Origin: Deltaproteobacteria bacterium
GTDB taxonomy: Bacteria; Myxococcota_A; UBA9042; PHBI01
Reading direction: 5' to 3'
DNA: 64,000 bases
NCBI GenBank assembly: GCA_020632715.1
Contig: JACKFA010000002.1
Span: 486,501 to 550,500, forward strand
Below, piece after piece: positions 7,952 through 16,329 of this stretch (positions are counted from its first letter, which is position 1; each line of letters begins with the position of its first letter). Made by a program: the position numbers and the translations under genes. Below the pieces are notes generated by a model. That model ran no database searches. It was given only the letters and a program-made list of their open reading frames with translations, and was not told the origin of the DNA.

Positions 7952-9004
7952 ATGGTCCTGTCCTCTCGCGCCGTCTCCACCTCGCTCCTCGCCCTCTCCC
8001 TCGCGCTCGGCCTCGGCGCCTGCTCCGAGGCCGAAGGCGACCCGGCTGGCCTCGCCAGCATCACCGGTCGCTGGCTGAACGCCTGGGGCTACGAGGAGAC
8101 CATCTCCGCGACCGCCTGGAACGACGGCGCCATCGTCGCCTTCGACCCGGAGGCCCGCGTCGCCGTGGTCCAGAGCCCGGCCTGGGACCCGTACACCCCC
8201 GGGAAGTTCGCCCGCCACGAGTGGACCGCGCCCACCGCCGACGGCACCTTCTTCTACTGCACCGCCGCCTTCGGCCTCCCGACCGCCGAGGCCGCCCTCG
8301 CGGCCCCCGCCGCCGACGCGACCGACCCCGGGAACGGCGGCTGCGGCGGCTTCTCGTGGACGCACCTCACCCCCGCCATCGCGGTGAGCGGCCGCTGGGC
8401 CACCGACTTCGCCTTCGACGAGGTCGTCTCGAGCACCGCCTGGACCGGCGCCACCGTCGTCTCCTACGACAACGCCGCCCACGTCGCCATCTCGCAGCTC
8501 CCCGCCGACGACGAGTACAACCCCTCGAAGTTCCAGAAGACCGTCTGGATCGGCCCGACCGACGGCGAGGTCTGGTTCTGCACCGTCGCGTTCGGCCTCG
8601 ACACCGCCGACGCAGCGGCCGCCGCGCCCGACACCAGCGACCCCGCCGACCTCGACGCCGGCTGCGGCGGGTTCGGCTGGACCCACGCCGTCCCGGGGCT
8701 CGCCATCGGCGGTGATTGGACCGGCGCCGACGGCGACGTGACGATCACCTCGCAAGCCTGGGGCGACGCCGTCATCGCGTCGTACGACAACGACCTCCGC
8801 AGCCTCGTCCTCGCCGAGGGCGACGACTACCGCGGCGTCGCCTGGCTCCTCCGCGGCGACACCCTCTGGGTGTGCGTGGGCGACAGCACCGCGGCCTCGT
8901 CGGCCGCCGCCCTCGCGGGCCTCGCCGCCAACGCCGCGACCCCGGAGGCCGGCGGCTGCGCGGGCCACGCCTGGACCGAGCTCTCCCGCCAGGACGCCCT
9001 CTGA
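7952..9004 (+). CDS. Riboswitch-controlled lipoprotein with three cysteine-paired repeats
   Basis: First gene of the B12 operon, 350 residues. Signal peptide with lipobox Leu-Gly-Ala-Cys (Cys at 24). The rest is three copies of a unit of about 105 residues (roughly 35-142, 143-249, 250-350). Each begins with G-x-W and ATAWNDGAIVAFD-like strands, has one Cys after aromatic residues (FYCTAAFG, WFCTVAFG, WVCVGDS) and a second in a Gly-rich loop before a conserved Trp (GGCGGFSWTH, AGCGGFGWTH, GGCAGHAWT), suggesting one disulfide per repeat. I do not recognise the domain. Being first behind the riboswitch and exported, it may capture or hand over corrinoid at the cell surface (inference). GGAGGGAAGCC precedes ATG 7952; ends by overlapping the next gene (TGATG). 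Confidence 0.85.
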   Translation: MVLSSRAVSTSLLALSLALGLGACSEAEGDPAGLASITGRWLNAWGYEETISATAWNDGAIVAFDPEARVAVVQSPAWDPYTPGKFARHEWTAPTADGTFFYCTAAFGLPTAEAALAAPAADATDPGNGGCGGFSWTHLTPAIAVSGRWATDFAFDEVVSSTAWTGATVVSYDNAAHVAISQLPADDEYNPSKFQKTVWIGPTDGEVWFCTVAFGLDTADAAAAAPDTSDPADLDAGCGGFGWTHAVPGLAIGGDWTGADGDVTITSQAWGDAVIASYDNDLRSLVLAEGDDYRGVAWLLRGDTLWVCVGDSTAASSAAALAGLAANAATPEAGGCAGHAWTELSRQDAL

Positions 9005-10008
9005 TGCGCGCCCTCCGTCACGCTCGGGCCGCGGCGCTCCTCGCCGTCGTCGCCCTCGGCGCGTGCGCAGGCGACGACGGCGGCGCTGACGGCGTCGTGG
9101 GCGCGCCGCTCACCGGTTGCCTCGTCCCCGTCGCGCCCGTCCTCACGCGCGTCCAGACCGGCGCCGAGCTCCACTTCGCCTCGCCCGACGGATCGCCCGT
9201 CTCCCTCGCCCTCGACGCCATCCCGGGCGGCGGCGCCCCCGCGGCCTGGGCCGAGGGCGACGTGGTCACCCTCGAACACCCCGGTCGCCGGCGCGTCGTC
9301 GCGCGCCTCGAGAGCGACTGCGAGCCCGCGGCCACGTTCGACGCGACCTACGACGTCGCGCCCGCCTTCGCCCCGGCCGCCGGCGAGGGGGGCTCGGACG
9401 CCGTCCCGGCCGCGAACGGCCGCGTCCGCGGCTGGGCCACGGGGATCGCCGACGTGACCTTCGGCGACGGCGTCGACGAGCGCTGGCGGGACGCGTCGGC
9501 CGCGCTCGGTGAGGCCGACGGCGCGATGGGCGTCGTGTCCCTCGGCGAGGGCGGCGTCATCACGCTCACCTTCGCGCGACCCTTCGGCGACGGGCCCGGC
9601 GACGACCTCGCGGTCTTCGAGAACAGCTTCTCGGACGACTTCCTCGAGCTCGCCTGGGTCGAGGTCTCCTCGGACGGGACGCACTTCGAGCGCTTCGACA
9701 GCGCCTACCTCGGCGAGGAGCCGCTCGGCCCCTACGACACGCAGCCCGCCGAGCAGATCGCGGGTCTCGCCGGCAAGTACCGGCAGCGATTCGGCACCCC
9801 CTTCGACCTCGCCGACCTGCGCTTCCGCGCCGCGGTCCGCGACGGCACCCTCGATCTCGCGCGCGTGACCCACGTGCGGATCGTGGACGTCGTCGGCGAC
9901 GGGAGCGCGCGCGACAGCTTCGGGCGGCCGATCTGGGATCCCTTCCCGACGCGCGACAGCGCGGGCTTCGACCTCGACGCCGTCGCGGTGCTCGCGTCGC
10001 GGCCGTGA
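9004..10008 (+). CDS. Cobalamin-operon cell-surface lipoprotein
   Basis: A 334-residue lipoprotein (lipobox Leu-Gly-Ala-Cys, Cys near residue 21). Residues 120-334 contain VSLGEGGVITLTFARPFGDG, DLAVFENSFSDDFLELAWVE and VSSDGTHFERFDSAYL. This 'GGxITLxF ... FAVFENSF ... EVSSDGxxFxRF' signature is one I know from surface proteins in many phyla, including ones encoded beside B12 receptors in Bacteroidetes; the biochemical role is not established to my knowledge. The first 90 residues look like a separate Ig-like beta domain. Overlaps the preceding gene (TGATG) and the following one (GTGA), so translation is coupled. Its place between the riboswitch lipoprotein and the receptor supports a role in corrinoid uptake. 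Confidence 0.85.
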   Translation: MRALRHARAAALLAVVALGACAGDDGGADGVVGAPLTGCLVPVAPVLTRVQTGAELHFASPDGSPVSLALDAIPGGGAPAAWAEGDVVTLEHPGRRRVVARLESDCEPAATFDATYDVAPAFAPAAGEGGSDAVPAANGRVRGWATGIADVTFGDGVDERWRDASAALGEADGAMGVVSLGEGGVITLTFARPFGDGPGDDLAVFENSFSDDFLELAWVEVSSDGTHFERFDSAYLGEEPLGPYDTQPAEQIAGLAGKYRQRFGTPFDLADLRFRAAVRDGTLDLARVTHVRIVDVVGDGSARDSFGRPIWDPFPTRDSAGFDLDAVAVLASRP

Positions 10009-11985
10009 GCGGCTCCGGCCGCCGCGCCGTGCTCGCCGCCGGCCTCGCGAGCCTCGCGCTCGCGGCCGGCGCTGCGCGCGCGCCGACGAGCCCACCGCCG
10101 ACCCCGCGCGCACGGTCGTCCCTGCCGGGCCCCGGACGGCGCTCTGGGGCGCCTGACCAGCGTCGTCGACCGGGGCGCCCTCGACGATCGCGCAGCCGCC
10201 GATCTCCCCGAGGTCCTCGACGAGCAGGCGGGCCTCCGCGTCACGCGCCTCGGGGGGCTCGGCAGCTTCTCGCTCCTCTCCGTCCGCGGCTCCACCGCCG
10301 AGCAGGTCCTCGTGACCCTCGACGGGATCCCGCTGAACGGCGCCGACGGCGCCCCCGTCGACCTCGGCTCGCTCCCGCTCGGCCCCGTCGCGCGCGTCGC
10401 CCTCTACCGGGGGCTCTCCCCCGCGCTCGTCGGGCAGAGCGCGATCGGCGGCGTCGTCGCGCTCGAGACGCGCGCCCCGCGCGGCCACTGGCTCGAGGTC
10501 GAGGCCGGCGGCGGGTCGTTCGCCACCCGCGAGGCGCGCGCCGCGTGGGCCTGGGGCGGCGCCGACGGGGGCGTCCTCGCGGCCGTCGACTACGGCGGCA
10601 CCGCCGGCGACTTCACCTATCGGAACGACGGCGGGACGGCCTGGACCACGGCCGACGACCGGGACGTCGCCCGTGGCAACGCCGCGTCCGATCAGGTCAA
10701 CGCCCTCGTCTCCGGCGCCGTGCGCCTCGGCGACCGCGTGCGGCTGAGGCTCCTCGACCTCGCGACCCGCAGCGATCGCGGGCTCCCCGGCGTCGCCCTC
10801 CACGAGACCCGTCGCAGCCGCCTCGCGCTCACCCGGAACCTCCTCGGCGCCCGCCTCGACGCGCGCCTCCCGCGCGCCGACCTCGCCCTGGGCGCGTCGC
10901 TCGCGTGGTCGCGCACCGAGCTCTCCGATCCCGACGCCGAGATCGGCCTCACCGCCGCCGAGACCCGCGACGAGAGCCTCGTCCCCGCCGCCATCGCCGG
11001 CGCGCGAGCGCGTCTCCTCGACGGCCCCGTCTTCGGCCTCACGGCCACCGCGACGGCCGCCTGGCGCTATGAGCGCTGGACCCCGGACCGGCGCGGCGAG
11101 GCGCCCCCCGCGGCGACGCGCCACGTCGCCTCGCTCGCGGCCGGGATCGAGGCCGAGGAGGCCGCGCTGGACACGGTGATCTCGGGGTCGCTCCGCTGGG
11201 AGGGGGAGCCCGGCGGGGCCGACGGCTGGTCCTTCCGCCTCGCGGCGGCGCGGGAGCTCGGCCCCGGGTCGCGCGTCGAGCTCTCGGTGGCGCGCGCCGT
11301 GCGGCTCCCGAGCCTCTACGAGCTCCACGGCGACACCGGCTACGTCGTCGGCAACGACACGCTCTCGCCCGAGCGCGCGGTCGCCCTCGAGCTCGCGGTC
11401 CATCACGAGCTCGACCTCGGCCCAGGCGACCTCGCGGCGGTCGAGGCCGCCGTCTTCTCGCGCTGGGTCGACGATCTCATCCAGTACGTCCAGAACGCGC
11501 AGAACGTCGCGCGCGCCGAGAACGTGGCGCGGGCGCGGGTGACGGGCGTCGAGGTGGGCGCCTGGGGCGACGTCCTCGCCCACCTGCGCCTCCGCGGGAG
11601 CCTGACCTGGCTCGACACCGAGGACACCTCCGCCATCGCCGCCCGACGCGGCGAGCCGCTCCCGTATCGCCCGCGCTGGAAGGGCTACGCGCGCGGCGAA
11701 GGGTATTGGCGCACCGGAGACGCCGCCGTGAGCGAGGTCGCCGTCTACGCCGACGTCGAGGTCCTCGGCGCGAGCACGCTCGACCCCGCCGGGCTCGTCT
11801 CCGTGCCCGGTCGCGCCCTCGTCGGGGTGGGCGCCCGCGCGCGCTTCGCGAGCGACGCGCTCCGCCTCGACGTGAGCGCGCGCAACGTCGCCGACGCCCG
11901 CGCCCAGGACCTCGCCGGCTTCCCGCTGCCGGGGCTCACCCTCATGGCGTCGCTCGCCTGGACCCCGCCGCTGGAGGCCCCGTGA
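10005..11985 (+). CDS. btuB: TonB-dependent cobalamin receptor, BtuB-like, with two apparent frameshifts
   Basis: An outer-membrane TonB receptor of about 650 residues. GTG 10005 opens a signal peptide (VLAAGLASLALAAGAARA). The frame then has to change twice: in a GC-dinucleotide run near 10078, and in a G run near 10148. The middle frame gives ADEPTADPARTVVPAG with a TonB-box-like RTVVPA; the last frame gives the plug (TSVVDRGALDDRAAADLPEV, LLSVRGSTAEQVLVTLDGIP) and then the barrel, open to 11985. The plug motifs are typical of vitamin B12 and siderophore receptors; the riboswitch points to corrinoids. No stop falls inside either corrected frame, so read errors at simple repeats are more likely than decay. 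The next gene starts inside its stop (GTGA). Confidence 0.85.
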
Positions 11986-13259
11986 AGCTCGCTCACCTCG
12001 CGCTGGGCGCGCTCCTCGTCGCGCCGTCCGGCTGCGACGACGCCGCGGGCGGCGCCGCCCCGGTCCCTGTCGGCGACGAGTGCGTCATCGCCGTCGTCGG
12101 CACCGACTACGCCTCGACGGCCGTGTCCCTCCTCGACGCGGACGGCGCGCTCTGCGCGGACGACGTCATCGACTCGGGGAGCGCGGCCGTGGGCGTGCTC
12201 ACGGCGCTCTCGGGCGACGTGGTGCTCCCGACGAGCCCGAGCCCGACCGGCGAGCTCGTGCTCGTCGACCGCTACCCGAACGCCGTCCTGACCGTCGTCT
12301 CCTTCGCCTCGGGCCACGCCGAGGTGGCGCGCCAGATCCCCGTCGGCACCGGCTTCGACGCGAACCCCCACGACGTCCTCTTCCTCTCGCCGACCCGCGC
12401 CTACGTGTCGCGCTACGCGACGAACCCGACGCCGACCGCCGACCCCGGCGACCTCGACGACGGCGGCGATCTCCTCATCGTCGACCCCTCGACCGGCGAT
12501 CTGCTCGGTCGCGTCGACCTCCGCGCCGAGGCCGGGGCCATCGGCGGCGTCGCGGTCGACCCGCGCCCGGACCGCCTCCTCGCGCTCGGTGGGCGGATCT
12601 GGGTGTCCCTCGGGAACCTCTCGCGCCGCTTCGACGCCGCCGCCGAGGGGGCGCTCATCGGCGTCGACCCCGCGACGGACACGGTCGTCGCGCGGCTCAC
12701 CCTCCCGGGCCTCGCGAACTGCGGACAGGTGCTCGCCCCCGCCCCCGACGACAGCGGGTTCTGGCTCGCCTGCGTCGGGCTGCTCGAGGGCGGGCGGCCG
12801 GTCCCCGGTGACGAGGCGCGCGCGGGGCTCGCCTTCGTCGCGGTCGACGGCGCCACGGGCGACGCGCGCGTCGCGTGGCAGGCGGGCGCCGCCGCGCTCT
12901 TCGGCGGCCGGATCCCGGGCTGGGGCCTCGTCGCCGAGCGCGGGGACGTCGCCTGGATCACCGTCTTCGGCGATCCCGACGACGGCGTGCCCGACAGCCT
13001 CCTCCGCGTCGACCGCGGCGACGACGGCGGCGCCTCCGACGTCGACGTCACGACGGAGCCCTTCGCGCTGTCGGCCCTCCTCCGCCTCCCCGAGCGCGGC
13101 CTGCTGCTCGTCGGCGACGCGAACCGCGCGGCGCCTGCGCTGCGCCGCTACGTGGTCGGCGCCCCGGGCGCGCCCGACGCCCTCGACGCGCTCACTCCCA
13201 CGAATACGAGCCCGAGCGTCGGTCTCGAGCCGCGCCACCTGCTGCGGTTTCGAAGATAG
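11982..13259 (+). CDS. BtuG-like beta-propeller lipoprotein
   Basis: Last gene of the B12 operon, 425 residues. GTG 11982 overlaps the receptor stop. The N-terminus VKLAHLALGALLVAPSGC is a short signal peptide with a Cys in lipobox position. The rest is a run of YVTN/YncE-type propeller blades: VLVDRYPNAVLTVVSFASGH, YVSRYATNPTPT, LLIVDPSTGDLLGRVDLR, LIGVDPATDTVVARLTLPG. In Bacteroides, BtuG is a surface propeller lipoprotein that sits on BtuB and binds B12 with very high affinity (established). Architecture, location and riboswitch control fit the same job here, but I cannot show sequence homology to BtuG beyond the fold type. Confidence 0.8.
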   Translation: MKLAHLALGALLVAPSGCDDAAGGAAPVPVGDECVIAVVGTDYASTAVSLLDADGALCADDVIDSGSAAVGVLTALSGDVVLPTSPSPTGELVLVDRYPNAVLTVVSFASGHAEVARQIPVGTGFDANPHDVLFLSPTRAYVSRYATNPTPTADPGDLDDGGDLLIVDPSTGDLLGRVDLRAEAGAIGGVAVDPRPDRLLALGGRIWVSLGNLSRRFDAAAEGALIGVDPATDTVVARLTLPGLANCGQVLAPAPDDSGFWLACVGLLEGGRPVPGDEARAGLAFVAVDGATGDARVAWQAGAAALFGGRIPGWGLVAERGDVAWITVFGDPDDGVPDSLLRVDRGDDGGASDVDVTTEPFALSALLRLPERGLLLVGDANRAAPALRRYVVGAPGAPDALDALTPTNTSPSVGLEPRHLLRFRR

Positions 13260-13275
13260 TCGATTCCCACCTCGC

Positions 13276-13291
13276 TATAATTAGCGTTATA
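13276..13291. promoter_or_regulatory. AT-rich inverted repeat / -10-like element
   Basis: TATAA (13276-13280), 6 bp, TTATA (13287-13291) is the only strongly AT-rich spot nearby and includes a perfect TATAAT. It lies 26 bp before the start codon of the next gene and may be its -10 element with an overlapping operator. No good -35 is visible. Confidence 0.4.
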
Positions 13292-13316
13292 AATGCAGGC
13301 GGAGGTGATTTCCGCG

Positions 13317-13709
13317 ATGAACGCCCTCGGCAGCGCGATCCTCATCCTGACCGCCCTCTGGCACGGCCTCGCCACCTGGCACTTCGGCTTCCACCCCGCG
13401 AGGACCCTGGCGGTGACGACGTCCGAGCGCCCCGTGAGCCCGATCGCGATGGAGCTCTTCCGCTTCCTCGCCGGCCTCAACCTCGCGCTCGTGGCGCTCG
13501 CGCTGCTCTCGCTCACCCAGCCGCCGGGCGCCCGCCTCGTCGCCTTCGCGGTGCTCGCCCTCGCCAACGCGACGCAGCTCCTCCTCGACGCCCGCGTGCG
13601 TCGCCTCGGCCTCGCCCGCGGCGCGCTCTTCGCGCAGATCCTCGCCGGCGACGCCGTCTTCACGGCCGCCAACGGCGCCGCCGCCATGATCGTGCTCGCG
13701 ACCGCCTGA
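13317..13709 (+). CDS. Small four-helix membrane protein
   Basis: A 130-residue protein with four predicted membrane helices (about 1-17, 45-67, 71-90 and 105-125) and short Arg/Pro loops; helix one contains ILTALWHGLATWHFGFHP with two His residues near the surface. It resembles small four-helix integral membrane proteins of unknown function annotated under several DUF names; I cannot assign one. GGAGGTGA lies 8 bp upstream of ATG 13317, a near-perfect ribosome site that fixes this start over the one at 13293. The AT-rich element at 13276 probably separates it from the B12 operon. Confidence 0.7.
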   Translation: MNALGSAILILTALWHGLATWHFGFHPARTLAVTTSERPVSPIAMELFRFLAGLNLALVALALLSLTQPPGARLVAFAVLALANATQLLLDARVRRLGLARGALFAQILAGDAVFTAANGAAAMIVLATA

Positions 13710-13738
13710 ATCCCCCGAGGACCGCGGTCGGGCCTCGA

Positions 13739-14317
13739 TCAGTCGCCGTCGGTGTGCCGGACCTCTTGCCCGAACGCCCGGACCCCCTCGTGCACGACCG
13801 CGAAGTAGACGAGGTCCGCCGCGCCCGGGAGGGCCGTGAAGCCGTGCGAGCTGCCGGTCTTCATCACGATGGTCTCCCCGGGCCCATAGACTCGCCCGTC
13901 GTCGACCACGGCGAAGCCCTGGAGGATGACCATCTCCTCGTCGCCGAGGTGCTCGTGCTCCGGGAACGCCTCGCCCGCCGGCACGCGCAGGAAGCCGCGG
14001 ATCGCGTTCTGCGCGCGCGGGCCGCCCTCGACCCAGCGCGTCGCGATGTGCGGCACGAGGGGGGCCGGGCCCCACGGGTCCGTCCAGAGGGCGTCGAGCA
14101 GCGCCTTCGCCCGCTCGGGGTCGATGTCCGCGATGCGGGCGACCGGCGCGATGAAGCGGTCGAAGCGCCCGGCGTCCGCGAGCGCGTCGAGGAGGCGCGC
14201 GCGCCCCTCCGGCGCCGGCGTGGCGCTGGGCAGACCGAGCCCGACGGCGGCGACGAGATCGCGCGCCTTCGGGGTCAGCTCCTGCGCCTCTGAGAGGAAG
14301 CGATCGTCCTCAGCCAT
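13739..14317 (-). CDS. ChrR-like cupin anti-sigma-type protein, orphan
   Basis: A 192-residue protein. A helical N-terminus (about 1-90) is followed by a cupin: RVPAGEAFPEHEHLGDEEMV (metal-binding HxH...E) and GETIVMKTGSSHGF with the later His. The layout is that of ChrR-type anti-sigma factors, in which the N-terminal domain holds an ECF sigma factor and the cupin senses redox or reactive species. The short Zn-binding ChrR N-terminal His/Cys motif is not visible here. A paralog at 53553 does sit beside a sigma factor; this one has none nearby, so its partner is unknown. Start ATG 14317. Diverges from the hydrolase gene at 14479. Confidence 0.75.
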   Translation of the reverse strand: MAEDDRFLSEAQELTPKARDLVAAVGLGLPSATPAPEGRARLLDALADAGRFDRFIAPVARIADIDPERAKALLDALWTDPWGPAPLVPHIATRWVEGGPRAQNAIRGFLRVPAGEAFPEHEHLGDEEMVILQGFAVVDDGRVYGPGETIVMKTGSSHGFTALPGAADLVYFAVVHEGVRAFGQEVRHTDGD

Positions 14318-14478
14318 CGTCCTCGGTCCTGTGACAGCCGCCATCCTGCGGTTCGCCTACAGTACGACCGCCCGGGCGCTTCGGATCGCCGCGGGTTACA
14401 CGCGAGCTTAGGGGCCTCCCGCCTGGTCGACAACGACTTTTCCAGCGCGCCGCCGCGCGCCGCGCTATCCTGGGCGTC

Positions 14479-15393
14479 ATGGCGTCGCCGTCCAGCCCTC
14501 CACCCTCCGCGGACACGCCAGTCCGCGCGTTCCCCGCGGGCGGAGGCGCGTCCCTCCGCTGGCGCCGCCTCGAGGTCCCGGGCGCGCGCGCCCTGATCCT
14601 CGTCCTCGGCGGGCGCGGCGAGCCGCTCGAGAAGTACGCCGAGGTCGAGCGCGAGCTCGTCGCGCGCGGGCTCGAGCCGTGGAATCTCGAGTGGCGTGGC
14701 CAGGGCGGCTCCGATCGCGCCCCGGGCCTCGAGGGCCTCGGCCACGTCGAGACCTTCGCCACCTATCTCGACGATCTGCGCGCCTTCGTCGACGGCGCCG
14801 TCGCCCCCGCGGCCGACGGCCGGCCCGTCGCGATCCTCGCGCACTCGATGGGCGGACACACAGCGCTCCGCTACCTCGCCGCCGATCCGCACCCCGGGAT
14901 CGCGCGCGCCGTGCTGGTCGCGCCGATGCTGCGCCTCCGCACCGGCGCCCCGCCTTGGCTCGTGCCGCTGGTCGCGCGCTGGCAGGTCGCGCTCCGGCGC
15001 GGGCGCCGCCCCGCGCGGCGCGAGCGCGCCCCGGGCGGGCTCGCCGGGAACCCCTGGACCCGCGATCACGCGCGCCTCCAGCGGAACCTCGCCTTCGTGC
15101 GAGACAACCCCGCGCTCGCGGCGACCTTGCCGACCTGGGGCTGGCTCGCCGCCGCGCTGCGCTCGATCGACGCCCTCCTCGCGCCGGGCGTCCTCGAGGC
15201 CGTGCGCGTGCCCGTGCTCGCCGTCCTCCCGGGGGCCGATCGCATCGTCGACAACACCGTCGCGCGCCGCGAGCTCCCACGCGTGCCCGACGTGCGGATC
15301 GTCGAGGTGCCAGGGGCCGAGCACGAGCTCCTGATGGAGCTCGACGCCGCCCGCGCCCTCTTCTGGACCGCGTTCGACGCGTTCCTCGGCTGA
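14479..15393 (+). CDS. Alpha/beta hydrolase, lysophospholipase (PldB) type
   Basis: A 304-residue serine hydrolase. EWRGQGGSDR corresponds to the 'DxRGxGxS' strand-loop, ILAHSMGGHTALRYLA holds the nucleophile Ser in GxSxG-like context, VLPGADRIVDN the catalytic Asp and VPGAEHELLMEL the His. This set and order is typical of the PldB / monoacylglycerol lipase group, which removes acyl chains from glycerolipids. No signal peptide, so it is cytoplasmic. Basic segment RRGRRPARRER lies in the cap region. The next hydrolase starts 13 bp downstream, likely one transcript. Confidence 0.87.
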   Translation: MASPSSPPPSADTPVRAFPAGGGASLRWRRLEVPGARALILVLGGRGEPLEKYAEVERELVARGLEPWNLEWRGQGGSDRAPGLEGLGHVETFATYLDDLRAFVDGAVAPAADGRPVAILAHSMGGHTALRYLAADPHPGIARAVLVAPMLRLRTGAPPWLVPLVARWQVALRRGRRPARRERAPGGLAGNPWTRDHARLQRNLAFVRDNPALAATLPTWGWLAAALRSIDALLAPGVLEAVRVPVLAVLPGADRIVDNTVARRELPRVPDVRIVEVPGAEHELLMELDAARALFWTAFDAFLG

Positions 15394-15405
15394 CCAGGTC
15401 CACCG

Positions 15406-16308
15406 ATGCCCCCCGTCCGGATATTCGCGATCTCGGTGAGCGCCCTGGCGCTCATCAACATGGGCTGTGAGGCCCGCCCGCCGGCGCCGACGTCGCCGCC
15501 GCCCGAGGCGGTCCCGCCGCCGGCGACAGCGCCCGCCGCCATCACCGCGCCCGCGCCGCCAGGCGCCGTCGGAGCGCCGGAGGTCGTGCAGTACGCCGAC
15601 GATCCGGTCCGTCGCGCCTACGTCTATCGCCCCTCGGGGGCGGGGCCGTTCCCCGCCATCGTCTACAACCACGGGAGCGAGGAGACGCCCTCGGACTTCC
15701 GCGGGCAGGCGCGCTTCTTCGTCCCGCGCGGCTACCTCCTCCTCGTGCCCCACCGCCGCGGCCACGGGCTCTCCTCCGTGGCCTGGCCCTACGCGCGCGA
15801 CGTCCTCACGCGGGGCGCGGTCGAACCCGCGCCCGGCGCGCTCGTGGCGGTCCTCGATCAGCAGCTCGACGACGTCCTCGCCGCGGTCGGCTACGCGCGC
15901 GCCCTCCCCGACGTGGATCCCGCCCGGGTCTCGGTGATCGGCTGCTCGCTCGGCGGCGTCGAGACGCTCCTCGCGGCGGAGCGCGGCGACGGGATCCGGG
16001 CGGCCGTCGACTTCGCCGGCGGCTCGATGACGTGGGCGCGCGACGGCGCGCTCCGCGAGCGCATGACCGAGGCGGCGCGCGGCGCGAAGGTGCCCGTCCT
16101 CTTCATCCAGGCGGAGAACGACTTCGACACGACCCCGAGCACCACGCTCGCCGCGGCGATGCAGGGCCTCGGCCTGCCCGCGCGCGCCGAGATCTTCCCG
16201 GCCGCCGGCACCACCGCCCACGAGGGGCACGCCTTCTGCGCGGGCGGGACCTCCCCCGCCTGGGGAGACGCGGTCCTCGCGTTCATCACGGCGCCGCCGT
16301 CGCGCTGA
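15406..16308 (+). CDS. Dienelactone-hydrolase-like lipoprotein
   Basis: A 300-residue protein. The N-terminus (VSALALINMGCEARPP) suggests export and lipidation at Cys 21, followed by a Pro/Ala-rich tether of about 35 residues. The catalytic domain shows FPAIVYNHGSEETPSDF (oxyanion region), VIGCSLGGVETLLAAE with nucleophile Ser, AENDFDTTPS with the Asp and HEGHAFC with the His: a full triad in dienelactone-hydrolase order. The substrate is unknown; an extracytoplasmic esterase is likely. Stop codons of this gene and the convergent gene at 16330 lie in the arms of a short CTGAGC/GCTCAG inverted repeat. Confidence 0.82.
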   Translation: MPPVRIFAISVSALALINMGCEARPPAPTSPPPEAVPPPATAPAAITAPAPPGAVGAPEVVQYADDPVRRAYVYRPSGAGPFPAIVYNHGSEETPSDFRGQARFFVPRGYLLLVPHRRGHGLSSVAWPYARDVLTRGAVEPAPGALVAVLDQQLDDVLAAVGYARALPDVDPARVSVIGCSLGGVETLLAAERGDGIRAAVDFAGGSMTWARDGALRERMTEAARGAKVPVLFIQAENDFDTTPSTTLAAAMQGLGLPARAEIFPAAGTTAHEGHAFCAGGTSPAWGDAVLAFITAPPSR

Positions 16309-16329
16309 GCGCGGGGCGCGAGCGCGGGC

